NCBI GenBank assembly: GCA_019918135.1
Contig: WBZZ01003686.1
Span: forward strand, 42,501 to 106,500
DNA: 64,000 nt
Direction: 5' to 3'
DNA from: Paulinella micropora
Taxonomy: Eukaryota; Cercozoa; Imbricatea; Euglyphida; Paulinellidae
Below, one piece after another: positions 50,612 through 60,805 of this stretch. Under the pieces are notes generated by a model. The model was not told the DNA's origin and made no database searches. It saw nothing but the letters and a program-made list of their open reading frames with translations. Position numbers and translations under genes: made by a program. Every line of letters starts with the position of its first letter. Position 1 is the first letter of the stretch.

Positions 50612-50873
50612 TATTTAATACAATCATCACCCTTAATTTGAGTTGTGCGATTGCTTCTTCGCAAATTTGCCATTTGTGAATATTCAACATTGTTGGAGCC
50701 TCTAATGCCTTGTTTCTCTGTTCTTCCCAAAACTTAAAGGCTTTGCTATATCGCTGAAGTGTTTCTCTTCTAGTGTATTTCTTAATCCTTCTATCATGAG
50801 CTAGTGCTTCTGGAAAATGTAAGTTGTATAGTTCTTTCAATTCCTTGTCCGCTTGTATCATTATAGAAGACAT
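50601..50873 (-). CDS. Small Polinton protein of unknown function
   Basis: 90 residues from ATG 50873; helical, charged (LHFPEALAHDRRIKKYTRRE), ending in a hydrophobic helix (AIAQLKLRVMIVLNN). No family recognised. It shares its leader repeat with the gene at 50384. Confidence 0.5.
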   Translation of the reverse strand: MSSIMIQADKELKELYNLHFPEALAHDRRIKKYTRRETLQRYSKAFKFWEEQRNKALEAPTMLNIHKWQICEEAIAQLKLRVMIVLNNKM

Positions 50874-50878
50874 ATTAT

Positions 50879-50920
50879 ATAAGTAATAATATTTATTTCT
50901 TTAAATGGTTTTACATTTTT
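50879..50920. repeat. ~43-bp direct repeat, copy 2
   Basis: Second copy of 50569-50611, directly upstream of the gene at 50601-50873; a candidate duplicated promoter. Confidence 0.85.
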
Positions 50921-50945
50921 ATTTTTATAACATTATTATAACAAA

Positions 50946-51179
50946 TCACGAGTGATTTTTATAATATCTTTCCAAGTCGTCGTTTCTACGAATTATACGA
51001 ATAACTTTATGCCCCCCTATCATAACTTCTTCTTTCTCTGCGAAATGGTCTCTATGAAAGTCTGATTTTTCGTGTTGATATTTTCCGTATATCCCTATTA
51101 CCTTACCGCATACACAGGTATATTTCTGTTTTCTTCTTTCCTTTACATATTCCGCTCTCTTCTGTTTGCTGTTAATCAT
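50946..51179 (-). CDS. Small zinc-finger protein next to right TIR
   Basis: 77 residues from ATG 51179. Basic leader (KRAEYVKERRKQKY), then CVCGKVIGIYGKYQHEKSDF H: C-x-C-x11-H-x5-H, the same style as the TIR-encoded finger. Such single C-x-C/H-H fingers are common in large DNA viruses. Possibly a terminus-binding or regulatory protein; inferred from motif and position only. Confidence 0.6.
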   Translation of the reverse strand: MINSKQKRAEYVKERRKQKYTCVCGKVIGIYGKYQHEKSDFHRDHFAEKEEVMIGGHKVIRIIRRNDDLERYYKNHS

Positions 51180-51220
51180 CAAAGTCTATTTTGTCCAAAA
51201 TTGACTTATTTATATATTAC

Positions 51221-51509
51221 ATAAACTTATTTTATTAAAATGGGGTTTTCCGTCGGTGCTCGTGCGGTGTGTTTTTTTATGTCTTGATAAGTTCGCTCTT
51301 GAAACCTCCGCACCGCACTCACATTTTATTTTTTCGGTTGCTTTCTTGTTCCTTTGCTCTCTGTTGATTTGGAAAATTTGATTTCGTTATTTTGCTGTTT
51401 TGTTGCTTCGTATTGATTTGCGGGAGATGTGTCTGGAAGCCGAATTCTTTTTTAAAGTGTCATTTTGAGGGCACGAAAAATGACCTTAAAAAAAGGATAT
51501 TATACTACT
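51221..51509 (-). repeat. Right terminal inverted repeat (289 bp)
   Basis: Inverted copy of 30609-30897; ends GGATATTATACTACT. It carries the zinc-finger frame on the minus strand at 51267-51323. Confidence 0.95.
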
Positions 51510-51515
51510 TTCGAA
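51510..51515. repeat. Right target-site duplication of the Polinton
   Basis: TTCGAA, one mismatch from TCCGAA at 30603-30608. Confidence 0.6.
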
Positions 51516-51770
51516 AAGCTTTTTTCGGACGGGCGGACGAGCAGGAGCGGGCAAACGGAAAACATCTTTGTCTTCTTCGTTCTCTCGCGCGTTCCATTCC
51601 TTCCTTCTTCCTTCCCACACATACTTATACACGCACACACACACATACACGCAAAGACCAACACACAGACACACGAACAAAGACACACACACAGATTTTC
51701 CAGCTTGTCACAGTGCAAAATTTTTCCCCGCCGCAGATCTTCTCCCAAGCTCTCGACATTTAAGGCAATT
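51516..51770. other. Rpt1 continuation and CA-rich tract
   Basis: CGGACGGGCGGACGAGC and TCTCTCGCGCGTTCC continue the Rpt1 copy interrupted by the Polinton; an (AC)n-like tract follows at about 51620-51690. No gene. Confidence 0.5.
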
Positions 51771-52215
51771 GCCTTTTTTGGCAACCAAAATTTTCTTGGG
51801 CACAGGCTAAACCCGGCAAACTTGGTGCCAAGCGGCAAGGGGGGCGCCTTATTTCGATTAAAGGTTGGGGCACCAGCCCGGCCGCAAACTGCGGCGCTTA
51901 TTTAGCCACAAATGTTGGCCAAAAGACATTACGGCATCGGCCTCAAAGGTCAAAAAGGTCTGTCGGGAAAGATCGGCGGGCGGGGGATTTTTCCCGCCGA
52001 TCGCAGCCAAAATTTTCTTGGGCACAGGCTAAACCCGGCAAACTTGGCGCCAAGCGGCAAGGGGGGCGTCGGGGGGGGGGCGCCTTATTTCGGTTTACGG
52101 TTGGGGCACCAGCCCGGCCGCAAACTGCGGCGCTTTATTAGCCACGGCATCGGCCTAAAAGGTCAAAAAGGTCTGTCGGGAAAGATCGGCGGGCGGGGGA
52201 TTTTTCTGCCAGCTT
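51770..52215. repeat. Two tandem ~225-bp units
   Basis: Units share CAAAATTTTCTTGGGCACAG, GCTAAACCCGGCAAACTTGG, GCCAAGCGGCAAGGGG, CACCAGCCCGGCCGCAAAC and GGTCAAAAAGGTCTGTCGGG. Non-coding. Confidence 0.8.
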
Positions 52216-52640
52216 GTGCTTTTGGGGGCGGCTCGGCTGCCTCCTGGTGGCGACCTTGACCCTTGGAATAGGAAAACACTGAAGATGCGGTTATTGCAGG
52301 AGATACCACTTCCTCTTCCGTGTACTCGTTTTCCTCCAGGTTTCCTTGCACCTGCCCGAGCTCCGCATCGTCTGCTCACGGTCTTGATTATTGCCGTCGG
52401 AAACCACTGATGATGGTGAGCTGGGGGCGACCTTTCCATTCTCCCTGCTCTGTTCATCCTGTACTTCCCCCTCCTCACCGTCCTCGTCGTCTTCCTCGCT
52501 CCCGGGAGAGTGCGCTGCCTCTTCCGCGTTGCCCCGCTCCTGTCCCGGTTGCCGAAAGCACTACACACATGAAATTCAGTGTATATCAAACATAAGTCTT
52601 CCCATGGCATGGTTAGCCATGCGCAGATGAAAAGATAAGA
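52216..52640 (-). other. Possible host exon region (acidic), uncertain
   Basis: One minus-strand frame reads GNAEEAAHSPGSEEDDEDGE and continues acidic; further down another frame is open (52163-52351). This could be an exon of a disordered host protein, but no splice signals or homology can be asserted. Confidence 0.2.
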
Positions 52641-52679
52641 GTGTTTGGGCTGGCGGATGCGCGACCTTATCCTTGCTCC

Positions 52680-55310
52680 CCGTCAAGCACGCAAAGACTT
52701 ACACACAGCACAGACACACACGCCAAGCACGCACAGACACACGCACAGCGCTAGCACGCTCATACACACTGCACAGACACGCACACGCAGCACAGACACA
52801 CGCCAAGCATGCACAGAATACACACAGCACATACTGCACGGACACGCACACGCAGCACGCTCTCAGATGCAGCACAGCTACACACGCCAAGCACGTGCAA
52901 ACACACACGCAGCACAGACACACGCAGAGTCCGCACAGACACGCCAAGCACGAAGCACGCACAGACATACACGCAGCACACTCTCACACATACCAAACAG
53001 ACACGACCGCGCTGCACATTCTCACACTAAGCACAGACACACGCCAAGCATGCAAAGACTTGCACGCAGCAGAGATACATGCAGAGCACGCACAGACATA
53101 CGCTCTCTCACACACACGCAGCACACTCCCACACCACAGACACGCACACACCGCATAGTACTTCCACAGACAGCACAGACACACGTGTGCGCACAGAAAT
53201 ACATGCAACACACTCCCACACACTGTGCACCGACACACACACCAGGCACACACACACACACACACACACACACACCAAGCACGCGCAGACATACACCCAG
53301 CACACACTACGCAGATATCCACACGCAGCAGAGGAACACGCCAAGTACGCCATGCACGCAGCACACTCCCACACAGAAACACGCTAAGTACGCCATGCAC
53401 GCAGCACACTCCCACGCACGTAGCACAGACACACACTCCAAGCACGCACAGACATACGCGCAGCACACTAGTACTCTCACACATACCGCACGGACACGCA
53501 CACGCAGCACAGACACACGCCAGCGCGCACAGACATAGACGCAGCACACACTGTACAGACATGCACACGCAGCACAGAAACACACCAAGTACACGCCAAG
53601 TACGCAAAGACACGCACGCCAAGCATGCACAGACACACGCAAAGCACACACAGCACACCGCCGACACTCACACATACTGCGCAGACACGCACAGGCTGTA
53701 CGCTCTCACACTCAGCACAGCTACACACGCCAAGCACGCACAGACATACACGTAGCACAGACACACGTCAAGTACGCACACACATAGACGCAGCACCCCA
53801 CGCGCAGCACAGGCACACGCCAAGTACGCACAGACACGGCAGGCATGAAGCACGCACAGACATACGCGCAGCACAGTCTCACACACACTGCACGGACACG
53901 CACACGCAGCACAGACACACGCCAGCACGCACAGACACACGCAGCACACACTGCACAGACACGCACACGCAGCACAGAAACACGTCAAGTACGCACACAT
54001 ACACGCAGCACAGACACACGCCAAGTATAACACACGCAAATCATGTGCAGCACACCGCCAACACTCTCATACATACTGCAGACCACCCACACTCGCTGCA
54101 TGCTCTCACACGCACGCAGCACAGCTACACATGCCAAGCGCCAAGTACGCATACACATACACGCAGCACACTCCCACGTGCAGCACAGGCACACGCCAAG
54201 TACGCACAGACACACCAGGCACGAAACACGCACGGACGTACGCACAACACACGCAGCACAGAAATACGCACAGACATACACACAGCACAGACACGCACAC
54301 GCAGCACAGGCACACGCCAAGTACGCACAGACACACCAAGCACGAAGCACGCAAGGACATACGCACAACACACGCGGCACAGAAACACGCACAGACATAC
54401 ACACAGCTCAGACACGCACACGCAGCACAGAAACACGCCAAGTACGCAAAGACACGCACACCAAGCATGCACAGACACACACGCCAAGCACGCGCAGCAC
54501 ACCGCCAACATTCTCTCACACACACACTGCACAGACACGCACACGCTGCACGCTCTCACACGCAGCACAGACATACGCCAAGTTCGCACACACATACACG
54601 CAGCACACTCCCACGCGCAGCACAGGCACACGCCAAGCACAGACACTCCAAGGACGAAGCACACAGACATGCACGCAGCACATTCTCACACACACCGAAC
54701 AGACACGACTCTCACACTAAGCATAGACAGACGTCAAGCACGCACAGGCTTATACGCAGCAGAGAAACATGCAGCACGCACAGACATACGCACTCACACA
54801 CACACGCAGCACACTCTCACACACAGACACGCGCACGCCGCATACTCCCACACGCAGCACAGACACGCCATGCACACAGACGTACACGCAGCACACTCCC
54901 ACACGCAGCACACTCTCATACACACTGCACACACACGAGTACACTCTCTCATACACACTGCACAGACGCACACGCAGCACACGCCCACACACGTACTAGC
55001 ACAGACACGCGCTAAGTATGCACAGACGTGCACGCAGCACGCTCCCACACACGCAGCAGACACACGCAGCACAGACACACGCAAAGCACGCACAGACATG
55101 CACGCAGCACATTTCCATACGCGGCACCACAGACGCACATGCCAAGCACGCACATACATACGTGCAGCAGTCTCACACACACTAGACACGCACACGCAGC
55201 ACAGACACACGCGAAGCACGCACAGACTTTTACATAGCACACACTGCACAGACACGCACACGCCGCGCAGACACACGCCAAGCACGCAAAGACACGCATG
55301 CCCAGCATTT
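52680..55310. repeat. CA-rich satellite, about 2.6 kb
   Basis: Degenerate tandem repeat with words CGCAGCACAGACACACGCC, AAGCACGCACAGACATACA and CGCAGCACACTCCCACAC, of irregular higher-order period near 40-60 bp. Very long frames on both strands (up to 610 codons) are repeat translations without start context or conserved domains. Confidence 0.9.
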
Positions 55311-55500
55311 GTGTGCTTTTGTGTGTGCGAGCGTGTTTGTGCATGTGTGTGTGTGTGTGTTGGTATTTTTGTGCATGTGTATGTTGTACTATTTAAGTGT
55401 GTCTGTCTGTGTGTGAGTACTTGTGTGTATCTGTACCTATGTAAGTATGGATTTTAATTACATATTGCACCATTACAAATTGTACTATTGCAAAGAGAAA
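55311..55500. repeat. (GT)n-rich edge of satellite
   Basis: Strand-switched GT-rich tract (GTGTGTTTGTGCATGTGTG) directly after the CA satellite, followed by short AT-rich sequence. Confidence 0.7.
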
Positions 55501-55545
55501 TAAATGCGTTTGAAAGAGAAATCAAAAGCGAAATCAGAAACACAA

Positions 55546-55780
55546 CTGAAGAGAAAGCCATCCTCAAGACACTAACGCTATTTCCTCTTTCAAAAAACTG
55601 CTAAACACCTATCTGCTCACAAATAATAAATGTTCACCACAATCGATTTAGTTATAGATCCGATCTGATGTTCTTTTCTACATGTACATCTTCTGACTTG
55701 TCATTACAAGTTTAAGTTACGACCACGGTTAACAGTGTTAATTTACACAGCAGTATTTTGTTTTAGGTGTCTTGCCTAAA
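55546..55780 (+). mobile_element. LINE 3' fragment (ORF C-terminus plus 3' region)
   Basis: The plus frame ending at TAG 55649-55651 reads DTNAISSFKKLLNTYLL then TNNKCSPQSI. The SFKxxLxTYL motif closes the reverse-transcriptase ORF of many CR1/L2-like non-LTR elements. Only the end of the ORF is present. The AT-rich, stop-rich sequence after it could be the 3' untranslated region. Confidence 0.45.
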
Positions 55781-56030
55781 ATAATCAACGTTGTTCTTAG
55801 TAAACAATCTAAGGAAGTCACAGTGAAATAAAGTAAATAAGATTAGGAAAGTTTCTATTTGAGAACAAATTCCCCGCCAGCCACCAGATCCGACCTAACC
55901 CGGTATAATAATCAACGTTGTTCTAAGTAAACAATCTAAGGAAGTCACAGTGAAATAAAGTAAATAAGATTAGGAAAGTTTCTATTTGAGAACAAATTCC
56001 CCGCCAGCCACCAGATCCGACCTAACCCGA
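55781..56030. repeat. 125-bp perfect tandem duplication
   Basis: Two head-to-tail copies starting AATAATCAACGTTGTTCT and ending CCGACCTAACCCG, nearly identical, so recent. Confidence 0.9.
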
Positions 56031-56127
56031 TAACCGGCTAATGAATCAGCCAAAATTGCCAAATTAAATCAAAAAAATCTCAGTCATATCTCTGCACCTT
56101 CCAAAGTTGTTCCCAACAACTCAGTTT

Positions 56128-56303
56128 GTACATCCCAACTCCCCGAAAAGAGAAGCATCATGGACAAATATAGATCCAACGCTGCATGTCTTATTGTTGT
56201 TTCTTTTCTGTGTATTTACGGTTTGGGCAAGAGGGGTCGGTGTATGCAGACCTACACGAGAGCACAAGGGAATGCCATGGCACTAAGATTTGCCTAAGTA
56301 GAA

Positions 56304-56310
<7 letters not shown>
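56128..56310. repeat. ~180-bp dispersed repeat, copy right of the Polinton
   Basis: Homologous and co-oriented with 30295-30480; it ends in an (AG)n tract. The two copies lie about 26 kb apart. Confidence 0.65.

Positions 56311-56354
<44 letters not shown>
56304..56354. repeat. (AG)n microsatellite
   Basis: (AG)n with one AAAG interruption; tail of the dispersed repeat. Confidence 0.9.
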
Positions 56355-56355
<1 letters not shown>

Positions 56356-56775
56356 ATGAGAAGGATTTATGCTATTTAGTCAAGCTTCGACACCCAGAAA
56401 CAGATTAATCAGATTATACAGTGTTAACTGTCTGGCGTCAAGCTTTTTGAGTACTGATTCGCAACATGTGCACTGTGGCCGAAAGCACTGAGCCAAACGA
56501 GTTCAGCTACAGCTCAGCACCACAAAAAAGAAACATTACATTCAAAAAAAAAGTGAACTTCTTTATATTATATTGCAACGAAGTAGGCAACAGGTGTGTT
56601 GGGAGAGAAAGTGAGATGAAGAGATAGAGGGGGCTCACGGTAAGGTCAGAAAATATACCTGGGCATCGCGCCCAGCTGTAAAACCAACAGCAGTCACAAC
56701 TCTCAATATAGCTACGACAGAGCAAGCCAAAAAAAACCTAAACACACAAGAGAAATACTGTATACAATTAAGTAT
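56355..56775. other. No gene seen
   Basis: Unique, moderately AT-rich sequence with only short frames. Confidence 0.4.
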
Positions 56776-57201
56776 ATGCATAACAATAACACCAGAATAC
56801 TTACATACACACGCAAAAACAAACACACACTCACGCACACACTGACACAAAAACAAACGCACACACACACACACACACACACACTCTCTCTCTCTCTCAC
56901 ACACACTACATACATACAAGACATACTGCAAGACATGTATGCAAGATATGCATGCAAGACATGCATGTATGCATTATGTGTGTATGTCTATTATGCATGC
57001 ATGTTATGTATGTACACATGTATGTATGTATGTATTGTGTGCCTGTATGCGTGTACGGGCGAGGGTGTGCGTGTATGTGTGCATGTGTGTATGTCTTTGT
57101 GTACGTCTGTGTATGTGTGTGTAGCGCGTGTGGGCATGTATGTTTGTGTGTTTGTGTGTTGGTGTTCGTATCATGGTGTGTGTGCGTGTGCGGGCGCGCG
57201 C

Positions 57202-57244
<43 letters not shown>

Positions 57245-57690
57245 TGTTTGTGTATGTTTGTATGTATGTATTATGTGTGTTTGTGTGTATGTGTGTCTGT
57301 GTGCGTGAGCGTGAGTGTGTGTGTGTGTGTGTGATGGTGTGTTTCCTCGTGTTTGTCTTTGTGTGTATGTAAGTATGTATGTATTAATATGTGTGTGTTT
57401 GGTGTGTTTGTGTTTTTGTATTTTAATGTATGTTCGTGTTATGTGCCTGTTTATGTGTGTATGTGTGTGTGTGTGTGTGTGTGTATGTGTGTGTGTGTGG
57501 GTGTGTGGGTGTGTGGCGTGTGTTGGTGTGTTGGTGTTTGTATTAACGCTCGAAACTACTGGCGTGCGCATAGTCACGGGTGCATGCATATTGCACCCAA
57601 CCCTGTCAAGTGGTACACGGTGTGGGTAGATGTTGCTCGGCTGGGGTGTGTGTGTGTGTGTGTGTGTGTGTGTTGGTGAGGATTGTATGT
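56776..57690. repeat. (CA)n / (GT)n microsatellite block
   Basis: CA-rich on the left (56790-56910), then a long GT-rich degenerate tract with GTAT and GTTTGTGT variants to about 57675. Long Cys/Val or Thr/His frames are repeat translations. Confidence 0.9.
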
Positions 57691-57892
57691 GCTATACTAG
57701 CTATTTTTGTACTGTACAGAAATAAGACGTCGCCCGCCACGGAAGAAAGCACGAGGAAGAATGCCCGCTGGCCCCAAGGAAACGACGTAGACTGCGCGTA
57801 CACGATGATGTAGACGCAGCCGTGTTCTCTTGTGTCTCGGCTGATCGTGGCCCGGAGCGCCTGAGCGCAGGCAGCCAAAAGGCCGCAGACCT

Positions 57893-58402
57893 TTGCGACG
57901 CCAAAACACAAGAGGATACCAACATCCGGCATGCGGCAGGGGCTCGTCGCGGGAGGGAACTAGCGAAACTCAAGCCCGATGGGACTGTCGTCGTCGCAGC
58001 CGTGAACTGATCAAGAAGCTCTTATGCCTGTTTGGTCGCGCAGCTGGCCAAAGACTGCATGACCTAGTTTTTTACAACGGCAGGGGCTGCATGACGGCCG
58101 CTTTTACCAGGGGCGACGAGCTCGGGCACAGCTTTTTTTTCAAGATGCTTACCCCGCTGGCGCGGAGTGGTAGAGGGGGCGACAGCCATTTATTCAGCTC
58201 TTGCCAAGAGGCAATTGTTTTTTTCCAGTATTACCAGACGTTGCCAACGAACGAACGCACCCACTACGTGCTGATCCGCCCGGGGCGGAACTGTGCACTG
58301 TCTTTCTGTTTGGAATGGTCCCTCCCTGCCCTCACTCCGCCAAGCGGCGAGCGCACGGTTCGTCGTGGTGTGTTACAGGCTCAGCGCCAGCGAAGATACT
58401 AG
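57893..58402 (+). pseudogene. PrimPol-like primase, N-terminal part
   Basis: Residues 99-142 of this frame read HLFSSCQEAIVFFQYYQTLP then THYVLIRPGRNCALSFCLEW. They align by eye with the PrimPol N-terminal catalytic segment (Y..FW..Y......HxYEVI.....C.LYFDLEF), where the D-x-E pair binds metal; here the first acidic residue is replaced by Cys (FCLEW). The frame then runs out of homology near 58390. Archaeo-eukaryotic primases of this type re-prime stalled forks and are also present in large DNA viruses. The rest of the homology is split between strands downstream. Confidence 0.55.
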
Positions 58403-59125
58403 TGCCGAGGCACGACTGAGCGCCTTGCCTGAGCAAACCAGGCTGCAGTAAGCAGACCCTCCCTTGCGGCCCGTTCTCACCCCGGTAGGTAATATTATCT
58501 TGCTGTAGGTCGGGATCGGAGTGCACACTTACTTCTGAGTCCGGATCGCGGGCAGCTCGCAGCATAGCTTCCAAACGGTTGCACACCCAGTCACCGTCCG
58601 GGCCGCGGGGCTTAGCTTCACGCGCGCTGACCGCTTGGCATCGCAAGCACGGCGTGGATCAGACACCTCGGCTGAGTCCGAGACCAACAGACAGCCGGTC
58701 GGGGAGAGATGGTTGGTGCAATGTGCCAAAAACTACGCCAACGTAGGTTGCGGCCCTGCTTCGCCGTCGTGGTGCTGATTTCTCAGCCAGCCGTCCCGGC
58801 TAGCTATCGTACATGCTGCCTCGCCTGGTTTGTGACTGCCCAGGAGCCTCCAAGCTTGGTTTCGAGAGTACACCGACGTGTCCACGATACAGCCCGGCGA
58901 TCTTGGAGTTCTGCTCGTAGTCATAAAAGTCTTTTGTAGTGTCTACGTGGAACGGCCGGGCAAGGTGGCTGCTGCTGCTGCTCATGTCGGCTCGGCTGCG
59001 TAGCTGCTCTGCTACGAATCTGTACAACTCGCCGTTGGACTCGAAGAAAATCTCCGGAAACGTGACGTGGAACAAATTCTTCCAGGCACCACCGTCTGCG
59101 GGCCTGGCGGAGACAAAGAACCTCC
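58403..59125 (-). pseudogene. PrimPol-like primase, middle part on the opposite strand
   Basis: The minus strand encodes KNLFHVTFPEIFFESNGELY and RFVAEQL (compare the SRHLIF...DN...FV motif) near 59000-59090, and in another minus frame CIVDTSVYSRNQAWRLLGSH plus KPGE (compare the VDLGVYTRNRNFRLYKSSKIGK catalytic motif III) near 58815-58890. Motif order and spacing fit the centre of PrimPol, but on the strand opposite to the N- and C-terminal parts. The simplest explanation is an inversion of about 0.7 kb within the gene, or a misassembly. Confidence 0.55.
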
Positions 59126-60054
59126 ATGCGCGGCGCCGGGCCCAGCCTCTGCAACCCCAAGGCGCGCGGCCAGCAGTGCGTCCACCTGCATAATCATTTC
59201 TTCTTGAGCTATGATGCGCAGGGGGCCTGGTACTTCTGTCATTCCAGACAGTGCAGAAAAACCGATGGCACCTTTGTACGTTTCTTTCTGGGAGAGCTCT
59301 TGCCTCCAGTTCCTGCGGCTCAGCCGGTGCTAGCACCGGCACAGCCGAATGAGCCGCAGGGCCGTGCTGGAGCAGCAGCCCCAGCAGGGCCGGAGCTGCC
59401 CGTGGCACCACGCCAGAAGCCCCGGGGCAAAGGAGCGCAGCTCGTGCCTAGGCAGGAGTCCAGGCGCAAAAGGCTCAAACGAGTCCAAGAAGCTACGGAC
59501 CAGAGCGAAAGCGAAAGCGAAAGCCCCGGGCGCGAGAGCAAGTGCGCAGCCTCCGACCAGGCGGGCCAGAGCGAACCCCAAGCCCTGACAGCAGACTCCA
59601 GCGCCGGGGCGCCCGAGAGCGAGACCGACGATGCTACAGCCGAGGAGGAATCAGACGCGCCTGCTACCCAAGCAAGAAGCGGGACCTCTTTACACGGGAC
59701 CTCTTTACTATCTTGCGCAGCCACAGCAAGGAGGGGTCGTGGACGTATGAGCTGGACAAGTACGGCCTCTGGCAGCGGAACTGCCCCGTCTGCCTGGCCC
59801 GTAATATCGCCGACTACAACGAGCATTGTGATGAACTGCAGTGCCGCGAGGAAATTCGGGACCCCTTGACTATCGAGCCTTGGGAATTGAGGACTCTGCG
59901 TTGGGTAGAGGATAAGAACGAGCGGAGGGACCTGACTTCTCTGCCCACGAGCCAACAAGACTTTCAGCTCGTGGAAACTGACCAGCAACGTACCAGGCAC
60001 CTGGGCGTTCCAGTCGGAACGCAACTTTTGTTCGTACACTCCTATGGGATCTAG
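59126..60054 (+). pseudogene. PrimPol-like primase, C-terminal zinc and acidic part
   Basis: From 59126 the plus strand reads C-x-P...RGQQCVHLHNHFFLSYD then AWYFCHSRQCRK and FVRFFLGELLPP. This matches the PrimPol zinc motif (C..IGRAHKSNNI......QKCHDPVCK) with H and CxxxxC ligands. An acidic Ser/Glu tail follows (ESESESPGRE, DDATAEEESDAP), as in PrimPol C-termini. A second frame to 60054 holds NCPVCLARNIADYNEHCDELQC, another Cys-rich module. More than one reading frame is needed, so this is a decayed or intron-containing copy. Confidence 0.5.
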
Positions 60055-60059
60055 CAAGA

Positions 60060-60481
60060 CTTTTTTTTTAATGAAAAAAAAACTGCCGCTATAATCGGCA
60101 AATTTTCTGCCTACAGGCGTTGGCTCAAAATTTGTCCCGGATTTTGCGACCTTTGGAAAGTGTGGCGACAACTGCCACTACAATCCCAAAAAAAATTTAG
60201 TTTGGCACTCTGGGCAAAAGTTTGATACATGTCTGAGCCAACGGCGGGAGGGGGGGGGGGGGGGGGAATTTGCAAAAAAGAAAACAAACTTTTTCTCTCG
60301 CCCCCCGCCCGTGGGGAAAATTTTTCTGTCATGCTAGCTCAGAATTTTTCAATGAGTAATTATTTTTTCAATAAAGAAAAAACCGCCACTCAATCCGGCA
60401 AATTTTCTGCCTGCAGGCGTTTGCGCAAAATTTGTTCGGATTTTGCGACCCTTGGAAAGTGTGGCGACAACTGCCACTACA

Positions 60482-60482
<1 letters not shown>
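60060..60482. repeat. Rpt2 units
   Basis: Two units with AATCGGCAAATTTTCTGCCT, CAAAATTTGTTCGGATTTTG, GTGTGGCGACAACTGCCACT and a poly-G run; related to 25.7-26.7 and 29.2-29.7 kb. Confidence 0.7.
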
Positions 60483-60553
<71 letters not shown>

Positions 60554-60555
60554 TA
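60483..60555. repeat. (TTA)n microsatellite
   Basis: Perfect (ATT)n tract. Further tracts, most forming tails of retroposon copies: 60728-60805, 61362-61444, 61855-61996, 62169-62399, 62667-62706, 62975-63026, 63296-63376, 63648-63720. Confidence 0.95.
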
Positions 60556-60727
60556 GGGAGTACATAGGCCATCGGTCCTTTCCATGGGCTGATTGGTATA
60601 AAGCTCCTAGAGTAATGTTCTATGCCGTCACTTCCTTTATTCCACCGATTGGTGTGGAGACTTTCCTTATGGAATGGAGGACTGGATGCACATGGCCTTT
60701 TGGCTCAGCAATTGGCAGGAGATACAC

Positions 60728-60804
<77 letters not shown>

Positions 60805-60805
60805 G
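60556..60805 (+). repeat. Retroposon-like repeat R2, copy 1, with (TTA)n tail
   Basis: A 172-bp segment starting AGGGAGTACATAGGCC and ending GGCAGGAGATACAC, followed by (TTA)n. It is repeated at 61997-62168. The fixed 3' boundary at the tail suggests a 5'-truncated retroposon. Confidence 0.65.

Larger units (their letters stand above)
30609..51509. mobile_element. Polinton/Maverick element, 20.9 kb
   Basis: Bounded by 289-bp inverted repeats with AG...CT termini and a 6-bp target duplication. AT-rich against GC-rich host DNA. Parts: rve integrase, DUF5754-like protein, long fibre with S74 tail, 2-TM protein, packaging ATPase, small basic protein, adenain-like protease, penton, major capsid, a second surface protein, twin ExoX-C-like proteins, protein-primed DNA polymerase B and small zinc/charged proteins. 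This is the full Polinton set, so it could once make virions. It looks close to whole, with about three apparent interruptions in genes; the near-identical TIRs suggest a young insertion (or gene conversion of the ends). It landed inside an Rpt1 copy. Confidence 0.93.

Noticed and set aside
52680-55310. CRISPR-like array
   Set aside because: No constant repeat with unique spacers of fixed length; words vary and spacers are repetitive.
52645-55457. Very long open frames (up to 610 codons) in the CA-rich satellite
   Set aside because: Translations are repeats of His/Thr/Ala/Arg words on one strand and Cys/Val words on the other; no domain, and both strands are equally open.
57822-58010. 62-codon frame upstream of the PrimPol N-terminal part
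   Set aside because: No motif; could be an upstream exon or leader, but nothing in the sequence supports it.
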